Source: Ga0077527 sp945862135 (GTDB lineage: Bacteria; Pseudomonadota; Gammaproteobacteria; Burkholderiales; SG8-41). Taken from it: a stretch of 64,000 nucleotides of DNA. The notes under the pieces are model-generated. The model was not told the DNA's origin and made no database searches. It saw only the letters and a program-made list of their open reading frames with translations. The stretch spans positions 46,451 to 110,450 of the forward strand of contig CAXNMF010000013.1 of NCBI GenBank assembly GCA_964203275.1, written 5' to 3'. Within the stretch, counting starts at the first letter, position 1. The number at the start of each line of letters is the position of its first letter. Position numbers and translations under genes: made by a program. This document shows, piece by piece, positions 8,668 to 16,611 of this stretch.

Positions 8668-10113
8668 ATGATTGCGTCTCCTGCCGAACTGTTTGCCGTA
8701 CTCCGCCAGTACAACCCGTGGTGGAGTGGCGCGCGCAGCGCCGATCTGCCGTCTTGGCGGCGGGCGGCCTTTCGCGAGATTGCCGCCTGGGCTGATAACC
8801 CTCCCGGCGGACGGGCGCTGCTGCTGTCCGGGGCGCGTCAGGTCGGCAAGACCACGCTGTTCCTGCAGGCGATCGACGGCCTGCTTGATCGTCGGGTGCC
8901 GCCACAGAACATTCTGTATGTGACGTTCGACCATCCCTTGCTGAAGCTGGTGGGGCTGGAGGAGTTGTTGCGCCTGTGGCGCGAGTTCGAACCGGCGCGC
9001 GATGGTCCGGAGTATCTGTTTCTGGACGAAATTCAGGTCACCAAGGACTGGCAGACCTGGCTCAAGCATCAGGTCGATTTCGACAAGCGCCGGCGCATTG
9101 CGGTTACGGGGTCAGCGACGCCGCTGACCCGCGAGGGGCAGGAGTCGGGGGTCGGGCGCTGGCAGACGATCCGGCTGGCAACGCTGTCGTTTTTTGAATA
9201 TCTGCAGTTGCGCAAGGCCGAGTTGCCGAAAATCCCGGAGGTTGCATCGCTGGCGCAGATGTTCGACTGGCCGGCTCAGGATTTCGTGCGCGTGGCGGAA
9301 GAGGCGCGGCCGCTGACGGGGCAGTTTCACGAATACCTGCTGCGTGGTGGGTTTCCGCAGACGGCGCTGGTTGAAAACCTCAATACGGCGCAGAAGCTGC
9401 TGCGCGAGGACATTGTCGACAAGGTGCTGAAGCGGGACATGACCGCACTGTTCGGCGTGCGTCGGGTGTTGGAGCTGGAGCAGGTGTTTCTGTATCTGTG
9501 CCTTCATGACGGTGGTCAGCTCGATTTGGCCGACTTGTGCAAGAGCCTCGCGCTCAAGCGACCAACAGTTGCCAGCTTTATTGACCTGCTGGAAGCCACT
9601 CACCTGATCTATCGCCTGATGCCTTTCGGCTATGGCAAGGAAGTGCTGCGCGGCCGGCCAAAGATCTATCTGGCCGATCCGGCCATCGGCCCCAGTGTGC
9701 TGCTCAAGGGCAAGACTTTGCTGGAGGACGATACGGCGCTGGGCCATGCAGTAGAGTCGGCGTTTTTCAAACACGTCTATACGCGTTATTACCGGCGTAC
9801 CATGGGGTTTTCATACTGGCGCGGGAAGAAAGGGCATGAGGTCGATGTCATTGCGGATGCCGGCGACCGGCTGACGCCGTTCGAGGTCAAGTATCGTGCG
9901 ACCGACACGGGTGCTGGTGAACTTAAAGGGCTGGCCGAATTTTGCGGGGATCGAAAGGTTTCACGCGCTTATGTGATTACCAAGGACATACGCGATTTCT
10001 GCGTGCTGCCTTTGCCTACTTCGAATGGCGAGGCGCTGGTGTTAAAGCTGCCGGCTGCGCTGGCCTGTTACTGGCTGGGGCAATCGGAATTGAATGAACA
10101 GATTGAAGGCTGA
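8668..10113 (+). CDS. DUF4143-type P-loop ATPase (AAA_14 family)
   Basis: ATP-binding protein of the AAA_14/DUF4143 group; cellular role poorly known. 481 aa. Walker A is GARQVGKTTL (about residue 56), Walker B LFLDEIQ (about 118), a sensor-like VTGSAT (about 150). A winged-helix-like region around ALKRPTVASFIDLLEATHLI (about 295-315) is followed by the DUF4143 C-terminus with GHAVESAFFKHVY and GHEVDVI...FEVKY (about 390-412). That last motif has the D...E-x-K spacing of a PD-(D/E)XK nuclease-like fold. It sits directly after the RM operon and before metabolic genes, so it may be part of the defence block. The start rests on the promoter position rather than on a ribosome site. Confidence 0.8.
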   Translation: MIASPAELFAVLRQYNPWWSGARSADLPSWRRAAFREIAAWADNPPGGRALLLSGARQVGKTTLFLQAIDGLLDRRVPPQNILYVTFDHPLLKLVGLEELLRLWREFEPARDGPEYLFLDEIQVTKDWQTWLKHQVDFDKRRRIAVTGSATPLTREGQESGVGRWQTIRLATLSFFEYLQLRKAELPKIPEVASLAQMFDWPAQDFVRVAEEARPLTGQFHEYLLRGGFPQTALVENLNTAQKLLREDIVDKVLKRDMTALFGVRRVLELEQVFLYLCLHDGGQLDLADLCKSLALKRPTVASFIDLLEATHLIYRLMPFGYGKEVLRGRPKIYLADPAIGPSVLLKGKTLLEDDTALGHAVESAFFKHVYTRYYRRTMGFSYWRGKKGHEVDVIADAGDRLTPFEVKYRATDTGAGELKGLAEFCGDRKVSRAYVITKDIRDFCVLPLPTSNGEALVLKLPAALACYWLGQSELNEQIEG

Positions 10114-10146
10114 AGATAAGGTTAATTTTTTTGTTGTCCCTCATCG

Positions 10147-10180
10147 CACCTTCTCCCCGAAAGTTTTCGGGGAGAAGGTG
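10147..10180. repeat. REP-like palindrome, copy 1
   Basis: A perfect 16-bp stem, CACCTTCTCCCCGAAA (10147-10162) and its complement (10165-10180), with a 2-nt loop. The left flank GTTAATTTTTTTGTTG is shared with copy 2 at 12.3 kb, which marks both as members of one dispersed family. Could also slow transcription after the ATPase gene. Confidence 0.7.
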
Positions 10181-10263
10181 CAAAACGCTCCAAACTCATT
10201 GAAGGCGTCGATGTGTTCATCCAAAACAGGTCACCGGGCAGCATAGGGTCCGAAGGTGGCTGA

Positions 10264-11103
10264 GTGAGCGGTTTCGATAACTTCATCGGCATCGACTACT
10301 CCGGTGCCGAGGTACCGACCTCCCGGCTGAAAGGCCTGCAAGTCTATGCCGCTACACCGGGCGGCTTGCCGGAAAAGGTGCCGACGCCGGCGATTGCCGC
10401 GGCGCGCGCGGCGGGGGTCACCGGTTCCCTGCCGCGTTACTGGACACGCAAGGAAATCGCGAACTGGTTGATCGAGCGGGTGCAGAGCGGCGAAGTCTTC
10501 ATCGCCGGCATCGATCATGGTTTTTCCTTTCCCGACAGTTATTTCCAGCGCTACGGCCTGACGGACTGGCCGCAGTTTCTCGATGATTTTCAGCGGCACT
10601 GGCCGACGGATGGCGATTACGTCTATGTCGATTTCGTGCGCGACGGTAGTCTCGCCCGCGACGGCAGGGCGCCGCCGCCGGGCACGCGCATCGGCGACAG
10701 CCGCGAGTTTCGCCTTTGCGAACGCTGGACTTCCTCGGCGAAGAGCGTGTTCCAGTTCGACATGCAGGGTTCGGTGGCGAAATCCACGCACGCGGGCATA
10801 CCCTGGCTCAAGCGCATCCGCGAGGCGGTGGGTGAGCGGGTGCATTTCTGGCCTTTCGACGGCTGGTTGCCGCCCGCAGGGAAATCGGTGATCGCCGAGG
10901 TTTACCCGTCGATCTTCCGCAAGCGTTATCCGGAGGCCGACGCGGTGTGCCAGACCGCTGATGAGAAGGACGCCTATGCTGTCGCGCGCTGGCTGGCGGA
11001 GATGAGCGGGCGGGGTGAACTGGGGCGTTATTGGAGCCCACCCTTGAGCGAGGCCGAACGGGTCATCGCTGGTCGGGAGGGGTGGATACTGGGTGTTGTA
11101 TAA
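10264..11103 (+). CDS. DUF429-like protein, predicted RNase H-fold
   Basis: Function unknown. 279 aa with a GTG start at 10264, preceded by GAAGG about 10 nt upstream. The N-terminus FIGIDYSGAE resembles the first strand and Asp of RNase H-like folds, FIAGIDHGFSF gives a second acidic strand, and the C-terminal part has VIAEVYPSIFRKR and DEKDAYAVARWL. These are the marks of DUF429-type predicted nucleases. No membrane segment or signal peptide. Stands alone between the defence block and the nucleotidyltransferase gene. The family call is by motif memory only; the enzymatic role is inferred. Confidence 0.55.
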   Translation: MSGFDNFIGIDYSGAEVPTSRLKGLQVYAATPGGLPEKVPTPAIAAARAAGVTGSLPRYWTRKEIANWLIERVQSGEVFIAGIDHGFSFPDSYFQRYGLTDWPQFLDDFQRHWPTDGDYVYVDFVRDGSLARDGRAPPPGTRIGDSREFRLCERWTSSAKSVFQFDMQGSVAKSTHAGIPWLKRIREAVGERVHFWPFDGWLPPAGKSVIAEVYPSIFRKRYPEADAVCQTADEKDAYAVARWLAEMSGRGELGRYWSPPLSEAERVIAGREGWILGVV

Positions 11104-11107
11104 AAAT

Positions 11108-11133
11108 AGTAATAAAAACAATTACATATAATA
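11108..11133 (+). repeat. AT-rich intergenic element, copy C
   Basis: Begins 4 nt after the TAA of the DUF429-like gene, in sense orientation. Core AGTAATAAAAACAATTACAT. It also forms the far-upstream part of the next gene's promoter region. Confidence 0.45.
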
Positions 11134-11135
11134 TT

Positions 11136-11168
11136 TTATACCTTACATTATTTTATATTAGGTATAAT
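11136..11168 (+). promoter_or_regulatory. Promoter with inverted repeat before the GSU2403-type nucleotidyltransferase
   Basis: A perfect TATAAT at 11163-11168 lies 7 nt before the ATG at 11176, which would make the mRNA start at or next to the start codon. A 7-bp inverted repeat TTATACC (11136-11142) and GGTATAA (11161-11167) is separated by 18 bp, the same geometry as before the gene at 8668. No good -35 box is seen, so an activator may be needed. Confidence 0.5.
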
Positions 11169-11175
11169 CCGCCGC

Positions 11176-12222
11176 ATGCAGAGGCAACCCCAGGAAATCC
11201 AGACGCTCTACGCCGAACTGTCGGAACGCCTCGCGGCGTACGAGGCGGCGCGTTCGTTTTCGACGCTGAAGGGCAGCTTTGCGACCAAGCGCGTGTCGGG
11301 CGCGAATTACTGGTATTTCAAAACCAGCGCAACGGCTTCCGGACAACGCGAATATTCGGTGGGCCCCGACACGCCGGCGACACGCGCGGTGATCGAGGCC
11401 TACCAAAAAGACCGCGCCGCGGTGGCGGAAGTCGAATCGAACATTTCGCGTCTTTGCGCGATGTTGCGGCAGGGCGGCGCAATGATGACCGACACGGTAT
11501 CGGCCAAGGTGATTTCCGGGCTGGGCAGCGCGGGTGTGTTCAGGCTGGGCGGCGTGCTGGTGGGCACGCACGCTTATATCGCGCTCGGCAATGTGCTGGG
11601 CGTGCGCTGGCAATCGAGCCTTTCCACGCAGGATATCGACATCCTCGCCAGCCCGGTGCTGGAAGTGGCCATCGGCGTAGTCGAGGCCGATCTGCCGGCG
11701 ACGCTGGAAAGCCTCAACATGGGCTTCCTGCCGGCGCCGGGGCTTGATCCGCGCCGGCCTGAAACGTCGTTTGTCGTGCGCGGCAAGACCCTGCGCGTTG
11801 ATTTGCTGACACCGGCGCAGGGCAAGCGCAGCGGCGCGCCCGTGCGCATACCGCGGCTCAAGGCGTCGGCCCAGCCGCTGGAGTTTCTGGATTATTTGCT
11901 TGAGGCGACCGTGGACGTGCCCATCATCAACGGTGGCGCGACGATGGTGAAAGTCGCCGATCCGGCGCGTTTCGCACTGCACAAGCTGATCGTCAGCATG
12001 GACCGGCCGGTCGCCTTTCAGGCCAAGGCCGCCAAGGATCGCCAGCAGGCGGGGGAAATGATCGAGGTGCTGATGCAGGACCGGCCAGGCGACATCGAAC
12101 TCGCAGCGGAGAACATCAATTCGCGAGGCCCGGGCTGGCGCAAACGGCTCAAGGAAGGTGTTGCGCGGCTGCCGGATACGCTGACTGATGCGAAACAGAA
12201 AATCCTGGGATTGATAAGCTGA
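11176..12222 (+). CDS. GSU2403-family nucleotidyltransferase-fold protein
   Basis: 348 aa. The central part shows a nucleotidyltransferase core: LGGVLVGTHAYIALGNVLGV (about 125-144) as the Gly-rich motif, then TQDIDI with the D-x-D metal pair (about 155-160), and LRVDLLTP (about 200) as a third acidic strand. The N-terminal region is helical, and the C-terminus has ADPARFALHKLIVS with the conserved Lys. This matches the GSU2403 family, which is related to AbiEii-like folds. No partner gene is adjacent. Expression probably starts from the TATAAT at 11163 as a leaderless message. Whether it is a toxin or a housekeeping transferase cannot be told. Confidence 0.72.
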   Translation: MQRQPQEIQTLYAELSERLAAYEAARSFSTLKGSFATKRVSGANYWYFKTSATASGQREYSVGPDTPATRAVIEAYQKDRAAVAEVESNISRLCAMLRQGGAMMTDTVSAKVISGLGSAGVFRLGGVLVGTHAYIALGNVLGVRWQSSLSTQDIDILASPVLEVAIGVVEADLPATLESLNMGFLPAPGLDPRRPETSFVVRGKTLRVDLLTPAQGKRSGAPVRIPRLKASAQPLEFLDYLLEATVDVPIINGGATMVKVADPARFALHKLIVSMDRPVAFQAKAAKDRQQAGEMIEVLMQDRPGDIELAAENINSRGPGWRKRLKEGVARLPDTLTDAKQKILGLIS

Positions 12223-12286
12223 GCAGCAGATTGTCAACCAGGCTTGGTAATTTTCGAGATTGTTTTTAAGTTAATTTTTGTTGTTG

Positions 12287-12348
12287 CCCCTCACCCTAAC
12301 CCTCTCCCCATCAAGTGATGGGGAGAGGGAATTAAAAGCGGGGTGAGG
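12287..12348. repeat. REP-like palindrome, copy 2
   Basis: Nested inverted repeats: an outer CCTCACCC/GGGTGAGG pair and an inner perfect 14-bp stem CCCTCTCCCCATCA (12300-12313) with its complement (12316-12329) and loop AG. The flank GTTAATTTTTGTTGTTG resembles that of copy 1. Confidence 0.75.
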
Positions 12349-12370
12349 TGGTGCGGAGAATATTTAATCC

Positions 12371-13552
12371 ATGTCCAAACTCCCCTTATCCAACATCACC
12401 GTCATTGCCCTCGAACAAGCTGTCGCCGCACCGTTCTGCTCCCGCCAGCTCGCCGATCTCGGCGCGCGGGTGATCAAGATCGAGCGGCCCAAGGTCGGTG
12501 ACTTTGCGCGTGACTATGACCAGACGGTGAAAGGCCAGTCGGCTTATTTCGTCTGGCTGAACCGTTCCAAGGAAAGCCTGACGCTGGACGTCAAACATCC
12601 CGAAGCGAAGAACATTCTGGCGAAGCTGATTGCAGACGCCGATGTGTTCATCCAGAACCTCGCGCCGGGTGCGGCGAAGCGGTTGGGGCTGGGCGCGGCC
12701 GAGTTGCGTGCGAAACATCCGAAGCTGATCGTTTGTGACGTCTCGGGTTACGGCACGACCGGACCGTATTCGAAAAAGAAGGCTTACGATCTGCTGGTGC
12801 AGGGCGAGGCTGGGGTGCTGTCGCTGACCGGGACGCCGGAGTCGCCGGCGAAGGTCGGCATTTCGATCACCGACATCGGCACCGGGCTGCATGCCTATGC
12901 GGCAATCCTTGCCGCGCTCTACACGCGCGAGCGCACCGGCGAAGGTGCGCACATCGACCTGACCATGTTCGAGACCATGGCGGAGTGGATGGGCCATCCG
13001 CTGTATTACACGCATTATTCGGGCAAGGCGCCGCGGCGCAGCGGTCCGGATCACGCGACCATCGTGCCCTACGGTCGTTTCAGGACCAAGGACGGTGATG
13101 TGCTGTTCGGCATCCAGAACGAGCGCGAGTGGGCCAATTTCTGCGACAAGGTACTGGGCCGGCCGGAACTGGCGAAGGATCCGCGTTACGACAACAACAC
13201 CAAGCGCACCGCAGCACGCGCTGAAGTGGTCGCGCTGATCGAAAACACTTTTGCGCCTTGGACCAGCGATGAGGTGGTGGCGAAGCTGGATGCCGCCGAC
13301 ATCGCCAATTCGCGACTCAACACGCCGGATCAGGTCTGGGATCACCCGCAGTTGCAGGCGCGTAATCGCTGGCGCGAAGTGGAGACGCCGGCGGGACCGA
13401 TCCCGGCCTTGCTGCCGGCGGCGACCTTTGAAGGCTTCGAGGCGCGGATGGATCCGGTGCCTGCGGTAGGCGCACACAGCGAAACCATCCTTGCCGAACT
13501 CGGTTACGGCGCAGCAGAGATTGCGGCGCTCAAAGCGGCAGGCGCCGTTTAG
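12371..13552 (+). CDS. CaiB/BaiF CoA-transferase family III
   Basis: Moves CoA between carboxylic acids (formyl-CoA, crotonobetainyl-CoA and similar). 393 aa with the complete fold. The N-terminus has ALEQAVAAPFCSRQLADLGA and VIKIERP for CoA/nucleotide binding, then FVWLNRSKESLTLD, and the catalytic Asp lies in ISITDIGTGLHAYAAI (about residue 170). The C-terminal half has LFGIQNEREWANFC and the small closing domain. GGAG about 11 nt before the ATG. The gene stands between a REP-like element and a small lipoprotein; with the acyl-CoA dehydrogenase, hydroxyacid oxidase and Bug receptors it suggests organic-acid activation. The acid used cannot be told. Confidence 0.92.
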   Translation: MSKLPLSNITVIALEQAVAAPFCSRQLADLGARVIKIERPKVGDFARDYDQTVKGQSAYFVWLNRSKESLTLDVKHPEAKNILAKLIADADVFIQNLAPGAAKRLGLGAAELRAKHPKLIVCDVSGYGTTGPYSKKKAYDLLVQGEAGVLSLTGTPESPAKVGISITDIGTGLHAYAAILAALYTRERTGEGAHIDLTMFETMAEWMGHPLYYTHYSGKAPRRSGPDHATIVPYGRFRTKDGDVLFGIQNEREWANFCDKVLGRPELAKDPRYDNNTKRTAARAEVVALIENTFAPWTSDEVVAKLDAADIANSRLNTPDQVWDHPQLQARNRWREVETPAGPIPALLPAATFEGFEARMDPVPAVGAHSETILAELGYGAAEIAALKAAGAV

Positions 13553-13736
13553 GTTTTTGATACAAGACCCGGTAACCCTTGTCGTCGTAATGCGATAGGG
13601 TCAGCCTTCGCGCTGAATGTTCGATGCCGAACGGAATCATCCGGCAATTCTCCTGACAATATTTGCACTGACGCGACGACCCAAGACTGAATTGGGATGG
13701 CGTGATCGGTTTTGCGTGCCAGCTGGCGCGCAACAC
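13530..13736 (-). CDS. Possible small Cys-rich protein (weak)
   Basis: A 68-codon frame opposite the CaiB gene end and the following gap. It contains QCKYCQENCRMIPFGI and SHYDDKGYRVLYQK, which look more protein-like than the usual chance frames. The start would be a GTG with no visible ribosome site. Given only because the composition is suggestive. Confidence 0.25.
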   Translation of the reverse strand: MLRASWHAKPITPSQFSLGSSRQCKYCQENCRMIPFGIEHSARRLTLSHYDDKGYRVLYQKPKRRLPL

Positions 13737-13761
13737 TATTGTGGTTGTCTGGAGGTGCAGG

Positions 13762-14025
13762 ATGAATCATTACATGGTGCTGGCTGTTGCTGCCGCAGTC
13801 TTGTTCGTCGGGGGCTGCGGAAAAAAAGAAGACATGAAACCGGAGGCCCCTCAGCCATCGCTGATGCAGCCTGGGGATCCAACGCCGCCTACTGTGCCGA
13901 CACCGCCGCTGCCGGCGCCTGATGTGCCTAAGGGAGCTGTCCCCGATTCACCCACGCCAGGGCAGGCGAATGATCATTCAAGCCCTGCATTCAAAAGCGG
14001 TGGCAAGACTGACAAGACCAACTGA
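13762..14025 (+). CDS. Small proline-rich lipoprotein
   Basis: 87 aa with a lipoprotein signal: MNHYMVLAVAAAVLFVGGC, so Cys19 should be lipidated and the protein anchored in a membrane. The mature part is short, low-complexity and rich in Pro, Asp and Lys (PGDPTPPTVPTPP), with no known domain. The ATG at 13762 follows GGAGGTG at 13751-13757 with good spacing; the frame stays open upstream to 13702, but this start makes the signal peptide. No function can be assigned. Confidence 0.75.
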   Translation: MNHYMVLAVAAAVLFVGGCGKKEDMKPEAPQPSLMQPGDPTPPTVPTPPLPAPDVPKGAVPDSPTPGQANDHSSPAFKSGGKTDKTN

Positions 14026-14130
14026 AAGTTGGCTGATTCATTTGTTTGAACTGCTTGCGTCGTTATTGAGGCATTGAGCCTCGCCCCGAAAGCGCTCGGG
14101 TCGGGGGAGTCAAATCAGATTCTTTGCGGG

Positions 14131-14161
14131 AATTAATGTAACTATTTGTTTTTATTGATTA
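14131..14161 (-). repeat. AT-rich intergenic element, copy E
   Basis: On the minus strand it follows the TAA of the hydroxyacid oxidase directly and reads TCAATAAAAACAAATAGTTA. This is one of the cleanest copies; it matches copy A base for base over TCAATAAAAACA. Confidence 0.55.
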
Positions 14162-15388
14162 TTTATTGGTGCCCGCGGCCTGCCAGTTGTAAGTCCGCAG
14201 ATCCAGCAGTAACTCAGGTTTCATTTCCTTCGGCGAGTTCACGCCGATCAGCGCCATGTCAGTCATCAGTTCACTGCGCATCAGGTTGATGACGTGTTGC
14301 GCGCCGTGTTCGGCGCCGATGGAAATCGCATAAAGGAAGGGGCGGCCGATGAAGACGAAGTCGGCGCCGAGGGCCAGTGCTTTCAGCACGTCGGTGCCGC
14401 GGCGGATGCCGCTGTCCATCATCACCGCCATATTGCCGGCATTGGCCTTGACGCCTGGCAGCATGCGCAGCGGACTCACTGCACCGTCGAGTTGCCGCCC
14501 GCCGTGGTTCGACACCATCACGCCGTCGACGCCGGTATCGCGTGCGCGCGCGGCGTCCTGCGGATCGAGGATGCCTTTGAGCACAAGTTTGCCTTTCCAC
14601 AACTGGCGCATTAATTCGACGTGTTTCCACGACAGCCGGTCGCGGCGTCCGGCCTGACGGTTGAGCGCGGAAATCATCGGCACGCGCGGGCCCATGTTTT
14701 CGAAATGGGGCATGCCGTGGGTCAGTGTGTGTCGGAGCATTGACAGCCCCCAGCGCGGGCGGATGCCCATGTCCCAGGCCAGCCGCAGTGACGGCCGCAG
14801 CGGTGTGCTGAAGCCGGTGCGCACATTGTTTTCGCGATTGGCGAGCACCTGGACATCGACGGTCAGCACCAGCGTGTCGTAGCCGGCCTTTTCGACACGG
14901 TTGATCAACTGTTTGATCACGTCATCCTCGCCCGGCAGATAAGCCTGGAACCACGCGGTCTTGCCTTCCTGCTTGACCCGCTCCAGCGAAGTGAGCGCGG
15001 CGCCGCTGACCACCATCGGAATGTTGTTGCGGGCTGCTGCGCGAGCGAGCGCGACGTCGCCATCCGCGCAGGCCATGCCGGTGCCGCCCATCGGCGGGAT
15101 GCCGAAGGGCAGGTCGTACTGTGTGCCCATCAGCGTGGTTTTGAGGCCGCGGTCGCCGGTGTCGACGAGGGTTTTCGGGATGAACTGCAGTTCGTCCCAC
15201 ACCGCGCGGTTGTCGCGCAGCGAGGCATTGGTTTCGGCGCCGCCGTTGATGTAGCCGAAGATCGGCCGCGGGATGCCGCGGCGGGCGGCGTCCTCGAAGT
15301 CGTCGAGGGCGAGCATTTGTTGCAGGATGCGCGGTGCAGAGGAGGACAGGGCCGCGGTGGCGGCATTTTCATAGCTGACGCTGGTCAT
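14159..15388 (-). CDS. lldD: FMN-dependent alpha-hydroxy-acid oxidase/dehydrogenase
   Basis: Oxidises an L-2-hydroxy acid (lactate, mandelate or glycolate in relatives) to the 2-oxo acid using FMN. 409 aa from MTSVSYENAA. Marks of the family: LPFGIPPMGGTGMACADGD (FMN side), GYDTLVLTVDVQV, the LVLKGILDPQDA strand with its Lys, the active-site SNHGGRQLDG with His and Arg, and GADFVFIGRPFLYA near the phosphate site. The ATG at 15388 fits the family better than the frame that stays open to 15466. Transcribed against the Bug receptor at 15551. Substrate not certain, so the symbol is tentative. Confidence 0.85.
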   Translation of the reverse strand: MTSVSYENAATAALSSSAPRILQQMLALDDFEDAARRGIPRPIFGYINGGAETNASLRDNRAVWDELQFIPKTLVDTGDRGLKTTLMGTQYDLPFGIPPMGGTGMACADGDVALARAAARNNIPMVVSGAALTSLERVKQEGKTAWFQAYLPGEDDVIKQLINRVEKAGYDTLVLTVDVQVLANRENNVRTGFSTPLRPSLRLAWDMGIRPRWGLSMLRHTLTHGMPHFENMGPRVPMISALNRQAGRRDRLSWKHVELMRQLWKGKLVLKGILDPQDAARARDTGVDGVMVSNHGGRQLDGAVSPLRMLPGVKANAGNMAVMMDSGIRRGTDVLKALALGADFVFIGRPFLYAISIGAEHGAQHVINLMRSELMTDMALIGVNSPKEMKPELLLDLRTYNWQAAGTNK

Positions 15389-15550
15389 GTTTTTGTAGTG
15401 AGGGTGATTGCGATGAAGGGCTGATGATACCGTTTGCCGGGCGACTTCGCCCGTGCCGGGCTGCATCTGTGGCGGGGATTGATGCTAGGATTGATCAGGT
15501 TGCCGTGAAAATAGCGAGCAGCTGATAAAAAACCAGGAGGAGGTTCCGTA

Positions 15551-16585
15551 ATGAAATCAAACATCCGCAATGTGCAGTCATCCCGTGGTTTCAGTGATGT
15601 CTGCAAGCGCCGCTTGACGGCTGTGCTGCAGGTTCTGGGCTTGATGTCGCTGGCCCTGGGGCTGGTGTCGCCGTCGCTGGCGCAGTCGCAGTATCCAAGC
15701 CGTCCGCTGCGCATGGTGCTGCCTTTCCCGCCGGGCGGCTCGACTGACATTCTCGGGCGCATCGTCGCGGCCAGCCTCAGCGAAAAACTCGGCCAACCGG
15801 TCATAGCTGACAACCGGCCCGGGCTGGGCGGTTACTACGGGCTCGACATGGCTTCGAAGGCTTCACCCGATGGTTATACCTTCACCATTGCTTCGCTGGT
15901 TTATGCGAGCGGCCCCGTGACCTATCCGGACATGAAGCTCAACCCGGCGAAGGACCTGACCTCGATCGGGCAGATCTCCGAGGCCCCCAACTATCTGGTG
16001 GTCAACCTCGGTGTACCGGCGAAGTCGATGAAGGAACTGGTGGACCACGTCCGCGCCAATCCGAAGAAGCTGCACTTCTCGACCAGCGGCGTCGGCTCGA
16101 CGCTGCACCTGTCGGCTGCGATGATGAACAGCATCACCAAGATGGACATGGTGCATGTGCCGTACAAGGGCGGTGGCGGTCCGGCGATGACGGCGGTGCT
16201 GGGCGGCGAGGTGCAGGTGATTGTTCTCGGACCGGCCTCGATCCAGCATTTCCGCGCGGGCAAGGCACGCGCGCTGGCGGTGCTGAGCGAGCAGCGTGTT
16301 TCGGTGACTCCGGATGTGCCGACGGCGAAGGAGCAGGGTTTCGACGTTGTGGTGGCAGGCTGGCACGGCATGCTCGCACCTGCGGGCACACCGCGCGCGA
16401 TCATCCAGCGTTTGAACAAGCACTGGGTGGACAGTGCAACCAGTCCGGATGTGAAGGAGCGGCTGGAAAAACTCGGATTTTTCCCGCGCCCGGGAACGCC
16501 CGAGCAGTTCACGGACTACCTCAAAAACGAGACCGTGCGCTGGCAACGGCTGATCAAGGAAATCAACCTGCAGCCGGCACGCTGA
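15551..16585 (+). CDS. Bug/TctC-family periplasmic solute receptor
   Basis: Extracytoplasmic binding protein of the tripartite tricarboxylate transporter type. 344 aa; an N-terminal signal region (about 20-45, ending SPSLAQ) is followed by YPSRPLRMVLPFPPGGSTD, the typical first strand and ligand loop. Later come HVPYKGGGGPAMTAVLGGEV and the LAPAGTPRAIIQRLN block. GGAGGAGG stands 8 nt before the ATG. No membrane subunits are adjacent, as is usual for these receptors, which outnumber their transporters. Next to the hydroxyacid oxidase and a VOC protein, so its ligand may be an organic acid from that pathway. Confidence 0.92.
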   Translation: MKSNIRNVQSSRGFSDVCKRRLTAVLQVLGLMSLALGLVSPSLAQSQYPSRPLRMVLPFPPGGSTDILGRIVAASLSEKLGQPVIADNRPGLGGYYGLDMASKASPDGYTFTIASLVYASGPVTYPDMKLNPAKDLTSIGQISEAPNYLVVNLGVPAKSMKELVDHVRANPKKLHFSTSGVGSTLHLSAAMMNSITKMDMVHVPYKGGGGPAMTAVLGGEVQVIVLGPASIQHFRAGKARALAVLSEQRVSVTPDVPTAKEQGFDVVVAGWHGMLAPAGTPRAIIQRLNKHWVDSATSPDVKERLEKLGFFPRPGTPEQFTDYLKNETVRWQRLIKEINLQPAR

Positions 16586-16611
16586 AGACGATCACGGCGG
16601 GTGACGATTTA

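Noticed and set aside
14075..14115. GC-rich hairpin after the small lipoprotein as a terminator
   Set aside because: CCCCGA and TCGGGG can pair, but the loop is long and no T tract follows, so it is too weak to list.
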